From positions 8,001,001 to 8,065,000 of the forward strand of contig NZ_JARUBN010000001.1 of NCBI RefSeq assembly GCF_029626265.1: 64,000 nt of DNA. Direction: 5' to 3'. How positions within the stretch are numbered: position 1 is the first letter of the stretch; each line of letters starts with the position of its first letter. Source of the stretch: Micromonospora sp. WMMD1102 (GTDB lineage Bacteria; Actinomycetota; Actinomycetes; Mycobacteriales; Micromonosporaceae). Positions 8,099-16,379 of this stretch are shown here, in pieces. The notes below the pieces were generated by a model. The model was not told the DNA's origin and made no database searches. It saw only the letters and a program-made list of their open reading frames with translations. A program made the translations under genes and the position numbers.

Positions 8099-9234
8099 CA
8101 CCGCTCATTTCCGGTGAGCGGTGCGCCCCGGTCCCGCATGAACGGTACCGGGTCGGTGGCGCCGTGCTTGCTCCGGTCACCGCGCAGGTGCACCTCGAAG
8201 TGCAGGTGCGGCCCCGACGAGTTGCCGCTCGACCCGACCCGCCCGATCACCTGCCCGGCCTCCACCATGTCGTTCTTCGAGACCAACGGTCTCTGGACCA
8301 GGTGGCAGTACCGGGTGATCACACTGCCGGCGTGCAGGATGTCGACGAACCAGCCGCAGCCGCCCTTGCCGGGAAAGCCGTCCACGTCGCAGCTCAGCCG
8401 GCCCCGCCGGTCCGGGTCGCAGCGGGACACCAGCACCCGGCCGGCCGCCGCCGCCCGGATCTTCGTGGTGTACTTCGCCGCCCCGATGTCGACCCCCTGG
8501 TGCGAGGGCCGGCTGGCGGTCCGGAAGCCGGAGCCCACGGCACCGGGGATCGGCGCGGTCCAGCCGGAGGCGGCGATGTCCGCCCCGTCGGCGCAGCCGA
8601 GCCCGAGGTCGGTGCCGGCGGCCCGGGCGGCCCCGCCGGTAAGCGCGTTCACGATCTCGGTGGCCAGCGGTTCGTGCTTGGCGTACGCGTCCGGGAAGGC
8701 GCTGATCTGCACCGCCTGGGCGGCCCGGGTCAGCGAGCGCTGCTGCCAGTTCTTGATGGTCTTCAATTTTTCGTAGAACTTCCGGGCCGCGTACTCCGGG
8801 TTGCGGATCTGCTCTGGGGTGCCCCAGCCGGTGCTGGGACGCTGCTGGAAGAGCCCGAGCGAGTCGTGGTCGTTGCGGTCGCCGAGGTGACCGTGGTTGT
8901 TCAGCGCGGACTCCTGCATCGCGGTGGCGACCGCGATCACCCAGGCCCGGGGTGGCAGTCCCATCTCCCGGCCGACCTTGATGATGATCGCCGCGTTCCG
9001 CATCTGGCTCGTCTTGTACGGCCCGACCAGCGGCAACTCGCCGTCGATCTTGATCGGTTCGGTGTCGCCGCAGCCGAAGGTGGCCGCCGCCATGTTCTCC
9101 TCCTCGGCGGCGAACATGGTCACCACGAACGCGCCGGTGCCACCGACACAGCAGAGCAGCGCGAGTACCCCGGTCAGCGCCATCGCCAGCGCCACCCGGC
9201 GTACCGGCCGTCGGACCGGACCGCCGTCGGTCAT
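8098..9234 (-). CDS. Membrane-anchored lytic transglycosylase-like plus M23 peptidase
   Basis: The 378-residue protein has an N-terminal transmembrane anchor (about residues 14-42). A lysozyme/transglycosylase-like domain follows (about 65-190), with VATAMQESAL carrying the likely catalytic Glu and DSLGLFQQRPSTGWG. The C-terminal LytM/M23 zinc peptidase domain (about 230-365) has HQGVDIG and the HLHFEVH motif. Such bifunctional proteins open peptidoglycan for secretion or conjugation machines in Gram-positive bacteria (TcpG/CwlT/VirB1-type). It is the last large gene of the T4SS-like operon and ends in a TGATG overlap with the small ORF at 7970. The context strongly suggests it clears wall for that apparatus. 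Confidence 0.87.
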   Translation of the reverse strand: MTDGGPVRRPVRRVALAMALTGVLALLCCVGGTGAFVVTMFAAEEENMAAATFGCGDTEPIKIDGELPLVGPYKTSQMRNAAIIIKVGREMGLPPRAWVIAVATAMQESALNNHGHLGDRNDHDSLGLFQQRPSTGWGTPEQIRNPEYAARKFYEKLKTIKNWQQRSLTRAAQAVQISAFPDAYAKHEPLATEIVNALTGGAARAAGTDLGLGCADGADIAASGWTAPIPGAVGSGFRTASRPSHQGVDIGAAKYTTKIRAAAAGRVLVSRCDPDRRGRLSCDVDGFPGKGGCGWFVDILHAGSVITRYCHLVQRPLVSKNDMVEAGQVIGRVGSSGNSSGPHLHFEVHLRGDRSKHGATDPVPFMRDRGAPLTGNER

Positions 9235-9259
9235 CCCGTCCCCACCTCCCCGCGCCCGC

Positions 9260-9805
9260 TCAGCGCCGTTGCCAGTCCACCGTGTCCACCCGCCAACGCC
9301 CCGACGACGCCACCAGGCCGAGCCGCAGCTCGCCGGAGTCCACCGGTACGACCACCTCGACCAGGCTGTCGTTCTGGGGTACGACGACCAGCTCGCCGGT
9401 GATCCGGTCGGCCGGCACGGTGGCCGGGTCGACGCCGGTCAACTGCTCGGTCAGGTTCTCGGTGGCGAGCGGTCGCAGCCCGGTGTGCCACTCCTCGGCG
9501 GTGGTGTCCCGGTGGTCGAGCCAGGCGGTGGCGAACGTCCGGGCCACCTGCGCCGGCTCGGGCGCCCCGGGGCTGGTCCGGGGCGACGGCTCGGTGGTCA
9601 CCGTCAGCCCGTCGTCGCCGGCCGCCGGGTCGGTGACCTCGATCGGGCCGGGGGTGCCGCCGATCAGTCCGGGACTGTCGTCGCCGGGCCCGGCGACCAG
9701 CCGGGCGGCGCCGACGATCCCGACCACCAGCACGGCGATGACGACCGCGATCCCGAGCCGGGACCGGAGGAGCCGGGTGAAGAGGAACTCGATCGCCCGC
9801 CGCAT
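9260..9805 (-). CDS. Single-pass membrane protein, VirB8/TcpC-like
   Basis: The 181-residue protein has one transmembrane helix (about residues 17-38), a Gly/Pro-rich linker, then a ~100-residue extracytoplasmic domain (VARTFATAWLDHRD ... SSGRWRVDTVDWQRR). This pattern resembles the NTF2-like fold of Gram-positive VirB8/TcpC proteins, which scaffold secretion channels. The start ATG at 9805 lies 4 bases from the stop of the TrbL-like gene and is preceded by AGGTGAT. Assignment is by architecture and operon position, not by strong sequence identity. Confidence 0.6.
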   Translation of the reverse strand: MRRAIEFLFTRLLRSRLGIAVVIAVLVVGIVGAARLVAGPGDDSPGLIGGTPGPIEVTDPAAGDDGLTVTTEPSPRTSPGAPEPAQVARTFATAWLDHRDTTAEEWHTGLRPLATENLTEQLTGVDPATVPADRITGELVVVPQNDSLVEVVVPVDSGELRLGLVASSGRWRVDTVDWQRR

Positions 9806-9809
9806 CGGA

Positions 9810-11756
9810 TCACCTGGCCTCGGAGCGGATCCGGGGGGACGGCGCGGGTGCGGGGGCGGGTGCGGAGTCGGGCCGGTAGATCACGTAGGAGGGGTTCTCC
9901 ACGGGTACGTCGGGCTCGGTCCACTCCGCCGGCCGGCGCCGGGACGGCCGACCGGTGGGCCGGGAGCCGGAGCCGCCGGCCGGGGCGTCCGCCGCCGGGG
10001 CCTCGGCCGGGTCGGTACGCCGGTCGGCGCCGCTCTCCGGGCGGCTGTCGCCCCCGCTCTGCAGCGGGTCCTCGTGCCGGGCCTCCGGGCGTACGTTCGT
10101 CTGCTGGATCACGACGCTGCGGTTCTTGATCCGGATGTCGGCGCGGTGATCCGGGTCGTCGTCGAGCCGGGAGGCGGCCCGCATGTCCCGGAAGAAGCGC
10201 CGGTGCCACGAGCCGGGCGAGGCGATCACCTGACTGCTGTCCCGGCCGCCGCCGAGCTGGGTGATCCGGCGGTACGGCCGCAGCAGCAGCCAGCCCACCA
10301 CCCCGCAGAGCCAGACCAGCACCACCTGGAGCCAGCCGGGGATCGTCGAGGTGCTCATCACCAGGTCGACGGCGAAGAGGTAGATCGCCGCGCCGGTGCC
10401 GAAGATGGCGATGTTGAACACGGCGGCGACCACGGCGTTGCCGAGCCGGCGCAGCCCGGCACTGGCCGGGCGGAGCAGCCCGATGGTGCCGAGCACCGGT
10501 GCGGCGATCACCGCCCACCGGAACAGCAGGAAGCCGAGCAGCACCAGCAGGGACGCGGTCAGGTCGAACATCGCGAAGAGGATCGCGGCCAGGATGGCGA
10601 TCAGCCCGGCGCCGATCCGGTCCGAGTCCCGGGCGCCGCGCAGATACTCGTACGCCTCCGGGTCCTCCTTCTGGACCTCCGCGGCGACCTTCATCCACTG
10701 TTCCTGCTTGGCCTCCACGGCGCTCGCCCGGGTGCCCGGGTTGGCGGCGATCCGGGCCGCCTCCTCCCAGGTGAACGCCTTGGCGTCGTAGAGCGCCCGG
10801 CCGTACTTGCGGGCCGTCTCGCTGTCCGAGGAGCCGAGCGCGCCGCGCAGCCAGTTCCGGTAGAGCATCGACTCGGTGGCGGTGTCGGCGGCCCGCAGTG
10901 CCGGCGGGCGGTTGTCCTTGCAGCCGGCCGGGTTCAGCGAGCCGCACCGGTCGGCCGGGAGGCTCCGGTCCCGGGGGCCGACCGCGTCGTGCACCACGTT
11001 CAGGGTGGTGACCAGGGTGTCGTCGGCGACGTTCGCGGAGCGTACCGGCCAGGCGGCGATCGCGGTCACCGCGACCATCACCAGCACCGCCCAGCCGGCG
11101 GTGGTCATCGCGTTGCTCATGTCGGACTGCCGGGAGCGCCAGAGCAGATAGAGGCCGACGACGCAGAGGGTGATGATGCCGAAGACGCTGAACACCCGCT
11201 CGTAGACGGCCTTGGTGGCCTGCTCGACCAGCGGGTCGGCCCAGTCCCACATGCTGCTCGGTTCCCAGGCCCGCTCGCGCAGCGCGTTCGAGGCGCCGAT
11301 GATCCCGGCGGCGATCCGGATCTCGCCGTCCGCGATCTTGTTGAAGACCTTGCTGCCGGGGTCGATCACGTCCGAGGCGCAACCGCCGGAGTCGTCGTAG
11401 GTCTCGTAGCTGTAGCCGGCGTTGCCGTACTCGGTGTACATCCCCTTCACACCCGGCTTGTTGCTCGCCTCCGGGCGGGTGGGGGAGAAGTAGCCGCCGA
11501 ACCCCTGGTCCGGGGCGCTCGGCGTGGGCGCCTTGACGCAGTCCCGGATGTTCTGGCCGACGTTTTCGAGGCGCTGGACGCAGTCCCGGAAGTTCGCCTC
11601 CCACTCGGCGGTGGTGCAGAGCGCGACCTTGGCCCGGGTCGGCACCGGTGCGGCGGAGGCGGGCGTGGCGGCGCCGAGCACCGGCCAGACCAGGGTGGCG
11701 GTCGCCAGCACGCCGATCGTGAGCAGCAGGGCGGCGACGCGGGCTCCCAGCCTCAT
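9810..11756 (-). CDS. TrbL/VirB6-like polytopic membrane protein with signal peptide
   Basis: Start chosen at ATG 11756, two bases downstream of the VirB4-like stop and preceded by GGAGG. The 648-residue protein begins with a signal peptide (about residues 1-36, cleavage near ASAAP). A Cys-containing extracytoplasmic region comes next, then about six hydrophobic helices between residues 170 and 500 (IITLCVVGLYLLW, AILFAMFDLTASLLVLLGFLLF, VVAAVFNIAIFGTG). The tail is ~150 residues, Pro/Arg-rich and probably cytoplasmic. This matches actinobacterial TrbL/VirB6-type inner channel proteins. It is tightly packed between the VirB4-like and VirB8-like genes. Confidence 0.72.
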   Translation of the reverse strand: MRLGARVAALLLTIGVLATATLVWPVLGAATPASAAPVPTRAKVALCTTAEWEANFRDCVQRLENVGQNIRDCVKAPTPSAPDQGFGGYFSPTRPEASNKPGVKGMYTEYGNAGYSYETYDDSGGCASDVIDPGSKVFNKIADGEIRIAAGIIGASNALRERAWEPSSMWDWADPLVEQATKAVYERVFSVFGIITLCVVGLYLLWRSRQSDMSNAMTTAGWAVLVMVAVTAIAAWPVRSANVADDTLVTTLNVVHDAVGPRDRSLPADRCGSLNPAGCKDNRPPALRAADTATESMLYRNWLRGALGSSDSETARKYGRALYDAKAFTWEEAARIAANPGTRASAVEAKQEQWMKVAAEVQKEDPEAYEYLRGARDSDRIGAGLIAILAAILFAMFDLTASLLVLLGFLLFRWAVIAAPVLGTIGLLRPASAGLRRLGNAVVAAVFNIAIFGTGAAIYLFAVDLVMSTSTIPGWLQVVLVWLCGVVGWLLLRPYRRITQLGGGRDSSQVIASPGSWHRRFFRDMRAASRLDDDPDHRADIRIKNRSVVIQQTNVRPEARHEDPLQSGGDSRPESGADRRTDPAEAPAADAPAGGSGSRPTGRPSRRRPAEWTEPDVPVENPSYVIYRPDSAPAPAPAPSPRIRSEAR

Positions 11757-11758
11757 GG

Positions 11759-14700
11759 TCAAGCCTCCAGGTCCGCGACGGGGGAGGGCAGGTTGGTAAC
11801 GGCGGCCTTCGCCGTGACCGGGGTGGTGTCCAGGTGGTCGAGCAGGCCGGGGACGTACGAGACGTCGACGCGTACCTTCTGCACCCGGCCGTCGACGTCG
11901 CGCATCACGAACTCCCGGAAGCCGAGCCGGTCCGCCGAGCCGGCGTCCACACTGGACAGCGAGGCGAGGGTGGCCTCGTAGCCGTCGTTGACCGGCACCC
12001 GGAGCAGCCGCAGCGCCTCGGATGCGATGTCGACGTCCTCGGCGATCCGCCCGACGAAGACGGTGGAGACGAGGTTCTGCACGTCGAGCCCGAGGATGTC
12101 CTTGGGGTTCTGCGAGGAGACCAGCGCGGCGAGGTTCCACTTTCGGGAGTCCCGGGCCAGCCGGACCAGGAACGACCGGCCGGAGCGCCAGCCCTCCATG
12201 AAGTGCGCCTCGTCCAGGCCGACCAGCTTCCGCGACGACATCGCCCCGCCGTAGCAGCGGCGTACCGCCAGCCGGTGCGCGGTGTGCAGCATTGGCAGCG
12301 CCAGCGCCTCCTCGGCCGACCAGTACTCCCGCTCGATCTTCAGGTCCGGCAGCCGCAGCCCGGCCATGGTGATCACGGTGAGCGTGGCGTCGGCGCCGAG
12401 CAGCCCCTCCGGCGGACGGCCGAAGAAGAGCAGCGCCAGCGGCATCTCGGCGGTGTCCAGCAGCAGGTTGGCCAGCTCCCGGCCCTCGTCCTCCAGCCCG
12501 GCCAGGCAGGCCACCACGTCGTCCAGGGTGGACGTCTCCTCGGCCGGCACCTGCCGGACCGCGTGCCGGAACAGGGTCGCGGTGGACGCCTCCCGGGCCA
12601 CCTGCGGCGGCACCAGCATCATGCAGATGTCCTGCACCAGCATCCGCCGCTCGGCGCGGGCGTTCGAGACCGCGATCTGGAACTCCCGGTCACCCGCGCT
12701 GCCGGCCGGGAACTCGGTGCGCAGCGGCGTCGGGATCAGCGCGTACGGCGCCAGCGTGCCGTGCTCGGAACCGGTCAGGTTCAGCACGCGTGAGTACGGT
12801 CGCAGCTCCGGCATCGCGCAGAGCCGGGCCAGCGGGCCGGACGGGTCGAGCAGGGTCACCTGCACCCCGCGCCGGGCGGCCAGATAGCCGAGCGCGCCGA
12901 GCAGGGTCGACTTGCCACCGCCCGGCTCGGCGACGAAGACGGCCAGGCCGGAACGCTCCCGTACCTCCATCGGGAAGTGCAGGTCGAGGAAGACCGGCCG
13001 GCGGCAGGTGCCGGCGGTCCGCCCGATCAGGTCGCCGCGCCGGTCGCCGACCGTGGAGGCGGCCTGCGGCAACGCGGCGGCGAGCAGGTTCACCGGCATC
13101 CGGCGCAGGTAGCCGGTGTTCGCGATCGGCTCGCCGGGGATGAACTCCCGGGCCAGCCAGTCCTGGTTCTTCGGGTGTTGCAGCGAGACCCGCAGCTCGC
13201 GGCTGTAGAGCTGGATAAGCCGCCGGGCCCGCTCCAGGCACTCCTCCCTGGTCCGCCCGCCGACCGCGATCCGGTGCCAGCCGTGTGCCCGGGCCGACTC
13301 CACCGGCAGCCCGGTGGTCATCTCGTCGCCGATCACCAGCGCCCGCTTGGCCAGCCGCTCCAGCTCCGGCGGTGCGTCGATGCCGTGCTCGGCGTAGTCG
13401 AGCTGCTGGGAGCGGATCATCCGCAGCCGGTGTTCGAGGTTGCGGAACGAGTCGCCGGGACCCAGGATGTCGACCCGGGTGGAAAGTTCCATCGGCCAGG
13501 GCAGCCGCTCGTGGAAGTGCAGCCACGGCTCGTGCCGCTCCGGAATCTCCAGCGGCTCCATCCGGCCCACGGCCAGCACGGCGACGTGCCGCTCCTCGCC
13601 GGTCATCCGGTTGACCAGCTTCACCGTCGACCCGTACGGGGTGCGGTAGCGCTCCACCTGCTCGGTCAGCGCGAGCAGGTCGCCGCGTTCCCACCGGCCG
13701 TTGGTGACCGGCGAGAGCTGGCCGGGCGGGGCCATGCAGAGCGCCACCGAGCGGAACATCAACCATTCCAGCTCGTCCGAGCTGACTTGCCGGCCGCGCA
13801 TCCCGAACGCGCCCAGCACCTCGTCGAACTGCTCGACGGTCCGGCCCAGCTTGCGGCGTTCCCCGTCGGCGGTGCCCCGGCCGAAGCTGCGGAGGATCCG
13901 CTCGGCGAACGAGTTGCCGAGCGACCGGCGGGCGAAGGTGACGCCGAGATAGGTCTGCCCCTCGGCGTGGTTGACCGAGAGCAGGTGCCGCTGGGCGGCG
14001 ACCAGGTGGTCCGACCAGCTCGGCGCGCCGGCCACCGGGGCCAGCGGGTGCGGGGTGTGCGTGTCGATCGTCCGGGCCCACTCGTCGGCCGGGAACGGCC
14101 GGGTGGTCCGGCGCAGGTGCAGCCGGAAGCCGGCGAGTCCGGCGTACTGCTCGGAGATGGCCGCCAGCAGCGCCTCCCGCTCGGCGTCCGGGCGGAACGC
14201 CCAGCGCACCTCCGGCAGCCAGTACCAGGCGGTGACGGTGTTCGGGGTGAAGGTGAGGTGACCGGCGATCTCGGTGATGGCCAGCTCGACGGCGGGATCC
14301 CGGTCGCCGAAGCGGAGCTTGGGTGCGCGTACCCGCTGGGGCTTGGTCAGCGGCTGCGGACGGGTCGGCTTCGGCGTCTTGCCGCGCTGCTTCGGTGCCA
14401 CCGGTCCGGGCTCCCGCTCGGGCCGCTTGCCGGCACGCCGGGCCGGGGGCTCGGCGGGGTCGCGGACGATCGGCAACGCATCGGAGTGCTCGCCGCCGCG
14501 CTGCTGCGGGGCCGGGCCCGGCCGTCCGGCGTACGCCTCGGCGGGGTCGGTGCCGGCCGGTGCGTCCGGCAGGGGCGCCGGCCCGGCTCCGGCGGTCGTC
14601 GCTTCGCCCGGCCAGCCGGTGCTGCTGCCGACCGGCGCGGGTTCGGGGTGCCCGGGTTCGATCCGGCGTGCGTCGGTGGCGCCGCGGGGGTCGACGGTGC

Positions 14701-15280
14701 CGCCCTGCCCCGGCCGGCCGGCTGGGCCGGCCGGAGTCACCGGGGTCGGCGGGGCGGTCGGCGGGGCTGGCGGGGCGTATCGGGCGGCCGGCTGGCCGGG
14801 CACGGCCTCGTGCTGGCCGGCGTTGCCCGCCGGGAGCTGGTCCGGCTCCCAGGCCGGCAGGCCGACGGCGGCGTCCGGGTCCTCGCCCCAGCGTCCGCGC
14901 GGATGCGGCGAGGGTGGCCGCCCGGTGGGCCGGGTCGCGGGGCTGGCCGGCTGGGTCGGGCCGGGGTTGGCCGGCTGGACCGGACCGGCGCCGAAGAGGT
15001 CGAGGAAGGGGGAGTCGATGTCCGGGTGCTCGGCCGGGGCCGGCGGTGCGGCGGGTGCGGGGGGCGTGGCGGGGCGGGGCGGACGGTTCCGGGCCGGTGG
15101 CTGCGGCGCCTGGAAGACCGCGACCGCTCCGTGTCCGGTGTTGCTGAGCAGCGCGGCGTCGTACTCGCTCTCCTCTGTGGACTCGGACGGGTGGTAGCCG
15201 GAGGACTGCGTACCGTTACCGGCGTTGTCGACCGGGCGGCCTGCCGGGTGCGCGGAGCCCGGCCGGGAGGGGCGGGTCAT
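11759..15280 (-). CDS. VirB4/TraC-like secretion ATPase with long disordered N-terminus
   Basis: The 1173-residue protein has a ~320-residue Pro/Ala/Gly-rich disordered N-terminus. An N-terminal VirB4-type domain follows, then a motor with P-loop AEPGGGKS at about 784-791 and Walker B LVGLDEAHFM around D1023-E1024. SSQNPKDILG follows, as in VirB4/TraC ATPases. These hexameric ATPases power type IV pilus-like assembly and substrate export at the membrane. The ATG at 15280 overlaps the stop of a 23-codon ORF as ATGA. The disordered extension is unusual, since typical VirB4 proteins are about 800 residues. The annotation as VirB4-like is secure; the transported substrate is unknown. Confidence 0.85.
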   Translation of the reverse strand: MTRPSRPGSAHPAGRPVDNAGNGTQSSGYHPSESTEESEYDAALLSNTGHGAVAVFQAPQPPARNRPPRPATPPAPAAPPAPAEHPDIDSPFLDLFGAGPVQPANPGPTQPASPATRPTGRPPSPHPRGRWGEDPDAAVGLPAWEPDQLPAGNAGQHEAVPGQPAARYAPPAPPTAPPTPVTPAGPAGRPGQGGTVDPRGATDARRIEPGHPEPAPVGSSTGWPGEATTAGAGPAPLPDAPAGTDPAEAYAGRPGPAPQQRGGEHSDALPIVRDPAEPPARRAGKRPEREPGPVAPKQRGKTPKPTRPQPLTKPQRVRAPKLRFGDRDPAVELAITEIAGHLTFTPNTVTAWYWLPEVRWAFRPDAEREALLAAISEQYAGLAGFRLHLRRTTRPFPADEWARTIDTHTPHPLAPVAGAPSWSDHLVAAQRHLLSVNHAEGQTYLGVTFARRSLGNSFAERILRSFGRGTADGERRKLGRTVEQFDEVLGAFGMRGRQVSSDELEWLMFRSVALCMAPPGQLSPVTNGRWERGDLLALTEQVERYRTPYGSTVKLVNRMTGEERHVAVLAVGRMEPLEIPERHEPWLHFHERLPWPMELSTRVDILGPGDSFRNLEHRLRMIRSQQLDYAEHGIDAPPELERLAKRALVIGDEMTTGLPVESARAHGWHRIAVGGRTREECLERARRLIQLYSRELRVSLQHPKNQDWLAREFIPGEPIANTGYLRRMPVNLLAAALPQAASTVGDRRGDLIGRTAGTCRRPVFLDLHFPMEVRERSGLAVFVAEPGGGKSTLLGALGYLAARRGVQVTLLDPSGPLARLCAMPELRPYSRVLNLTGSEHGTLAPYALIPTPLRTEFPAGSAGDREFQIAVSNARAERRMLVQDICMMLVPPQVAREASTATLFRHAVRQVPAEETSTLDDVVACLAGLEDEGRELANLLLDTAEMPLALLFFGRPPEGLLGADATLTVITMAGLRLPDLKIEREYWSAEEALALPMLHTAHRLAVRRCYGGAMSSRKLVGLDEAHFMEGWRSGRSFLVRLARDSRKWNLAALVSSQNPKDILGLDVQNLVSTVFVGRIAEDVDIASEALRLLRVPVNDGYEATLASLSSVDAGSADRLGFREFVMRDVDGRVQKVRVDVSYVPGLLDHLDTTPVTAKAAVTNLPSPVADLEA

Positions 15281-15374
15281 GCCGCCGCCTCGTCCAGCCC
15301 GACGGGCTCCAGAATGGAGCGACGGAGGAATCTGCCTCGCTCGGTCACGCCGTCACCTCGCTGCGGTCGGTCAT
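15277..15374 (-). other. Two chained mini-ORFs coupling the PrgI-like and VirB4-like genes
   Basis: The PrgI-like stop TGA at 15371 overlaps an ATG at 15374, opening the 9-codon frame MTDRSEVTA that stops at 15345. That stop overlaps a GTG at 15348, opening a 23-codon frame (starts VTERGRFLRRSILEP) that stops at 15277. That in turn overlaps the VirB4 ATG at 15280. All three junctions are ATGA or GTGA. The chain is visible in the sequence. Whether the peptides act, or only carry ribosomes between the large genes, is inference. Confidence 0.5.
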
Positions 15375-15733
15375 GTCAGCTGCTCCCGGATCCGGATACG
15401 GGTCGCGACCAGTCGTGGGTCGCGCTGCTCTGTCGCCGGTTCGCGGGTGCGCCGCCAGTCGGTGAGTGCCGTCCGGATGACCATCCGGGCGGGCCGATCG
15501 GGGTCGACGTACCGGAAGACGAAGGAGGTGGTGACGATCGCGAGCGCGATCTCCCAGGCGGGGATCAGCTCGACGGTGAAGGTGAAGAGCCAGTGAATGA
15601 ACATGAACAGCGGCACCAGCAACATGAACAGCCCGTACTGCGTGTAAGGCAGGTGGATGGGCAGTGTGTAGCCGGGCGGCCCCAGGTAGACCAGGCGGGC
15701 CCGATAGATGTCGTCGTCGGTGCGCAGCCGCAT
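15371..15733 (-). CDS. PrgI/VirB3-like two-helix membrane protein
   Basis: The 120-residue protein has two adjacent hydrophobic helices (about residues 33-50 and 54-74) flanked by soluble ends. The C-terminus is charged (RMVIRTALTDWRR). PrgI/VirB3-type proteins sit immediately before the VirB4 ATPase in Gram-positive T4SS operons and anchor it to the membrane. Size, topology and position agree. It lies 15 bases downstream of the VirB2-like gene and is coupled to the mini-ORFs before virB4. Confidence 0.65.
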   Translation of the reverse strand: MRLRTDDDIYRARLVYLGPPGYTLPIHLPYTQYGLFMLLVPLFMFIHWLFTFTVELIPAWEIALAIVTTSFVFRYVDPDRPARMVIRTALTDWRRTREPATEQRDPRLVATRIRIREQLT

Positions 15734-15748
15734 CTCGTGCTCCGCGGT

Positions 15749-16060
15749 CTATTCGAAGATCAGGTTGATCAGGTTCTCGCCGACGAAGAACAGCGTCGCC
15801 GCCCCGGCGATGAAGGCCAGGCCGAGCAGCGCGATCGCCGAGCTGGTCAGCACCTTGGAGACCTCGCCCTTGCTGGCCCGGCCGATGAAGATCACGCCGA
15901 GTACGGCGAGCAGGATCGGCGCGATGTTCGTGGCGAAGAAGCCGACGATTCCATCGGTGTCTATGTTGCCCTCGGGCTCGGCCGCCGAGACGGACGCGAG
16001 GGTGTGGAGCGCGTGCGTGGCAGCCGGCCATGCCGTCTCCACCAGCTCCATGGCGAACAT
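15749..16060 (-). CDS. VirB2/TrbC-like small membrane protein
   Basis: The 103-residue protein has a short amphipathic N-terminus (residues ~1-25), then helix 1 (about 40-60: NIAPILLAVLGVIFIG), a charged turn RASKGEVSK, and helix 2 (about 72-98). Two-helix proteins of this size at the head of such operons are VirB2/TrbC pilin-like subunits in conjugative systems, though actinobacterial versions are often just called hypothetical membrane proteins. It is the first gene of the operon. ATG at 16060 is preceded by GGGAGGATTCCG, which contains GGAGG. Confidence 0.6.
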   Translation of the reverse strand: MFAMELVETAWPAATHALHTLASVSAAEPEGNIDTDGIVGFFATNIAPILLAVLGVIFIGRASKGEVSKVLTSSAIALLGLAFIAGAATLFFVGENLINLIFE

Positions 16061-16379
16061 CGGAATCCTCCCCGGGTGCGGCGACGCCCCGCCTCCGCAC
16101 TGCTGTCAAGCCCGGTAAACCAGGTCGGTCGTGGGGTGTTGATCGACCCTGCGTCTCGCAATCACCGCGAAGGGTGATGGTTTGTGGGCATCTTTGTCCT
16201 AATTCGGCCCATCTCTTAAGTTCTGGTATCTGGCTGATGCGAGCGTACGGCGCGTGCCTGTTTGGAACAAGCCGCGACGAGTGCAGCGGATCCTTCCCCA
16301 GCGGGCACTTTTCACGTCCCCACCGGGCGGCCGACAGCCCGGCGCCACCGGGCGGCCCGCCGGCCGGTAGCGTCGGGTC
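16061..16379. promoter_or_regulatory. Divergent promoter region with an inverted repeat
   Basis: This 319-base gap separates the secretion-like operon (minus) from folP (plus). It is AT-richer than its surroundings. It contains ATCACC (16161-16166) and GGTGAT (16173-16178), a 6-base perfect inverted repeat around a 6-base centre that could be an operator. No gene is visible. The exact promoter boxes cannot be fixed by eye. Confidence 0.3.

Noticed and set aside
9282..16177. Long open frames antisense to the secretion-like operon (899 and 1066 codons)
   Set aside because: They have Arg/Pro/Gly-rich, domain-free composition typical of shadow frames in high-GC genes; the minus-strand frames carry recognisable domains.
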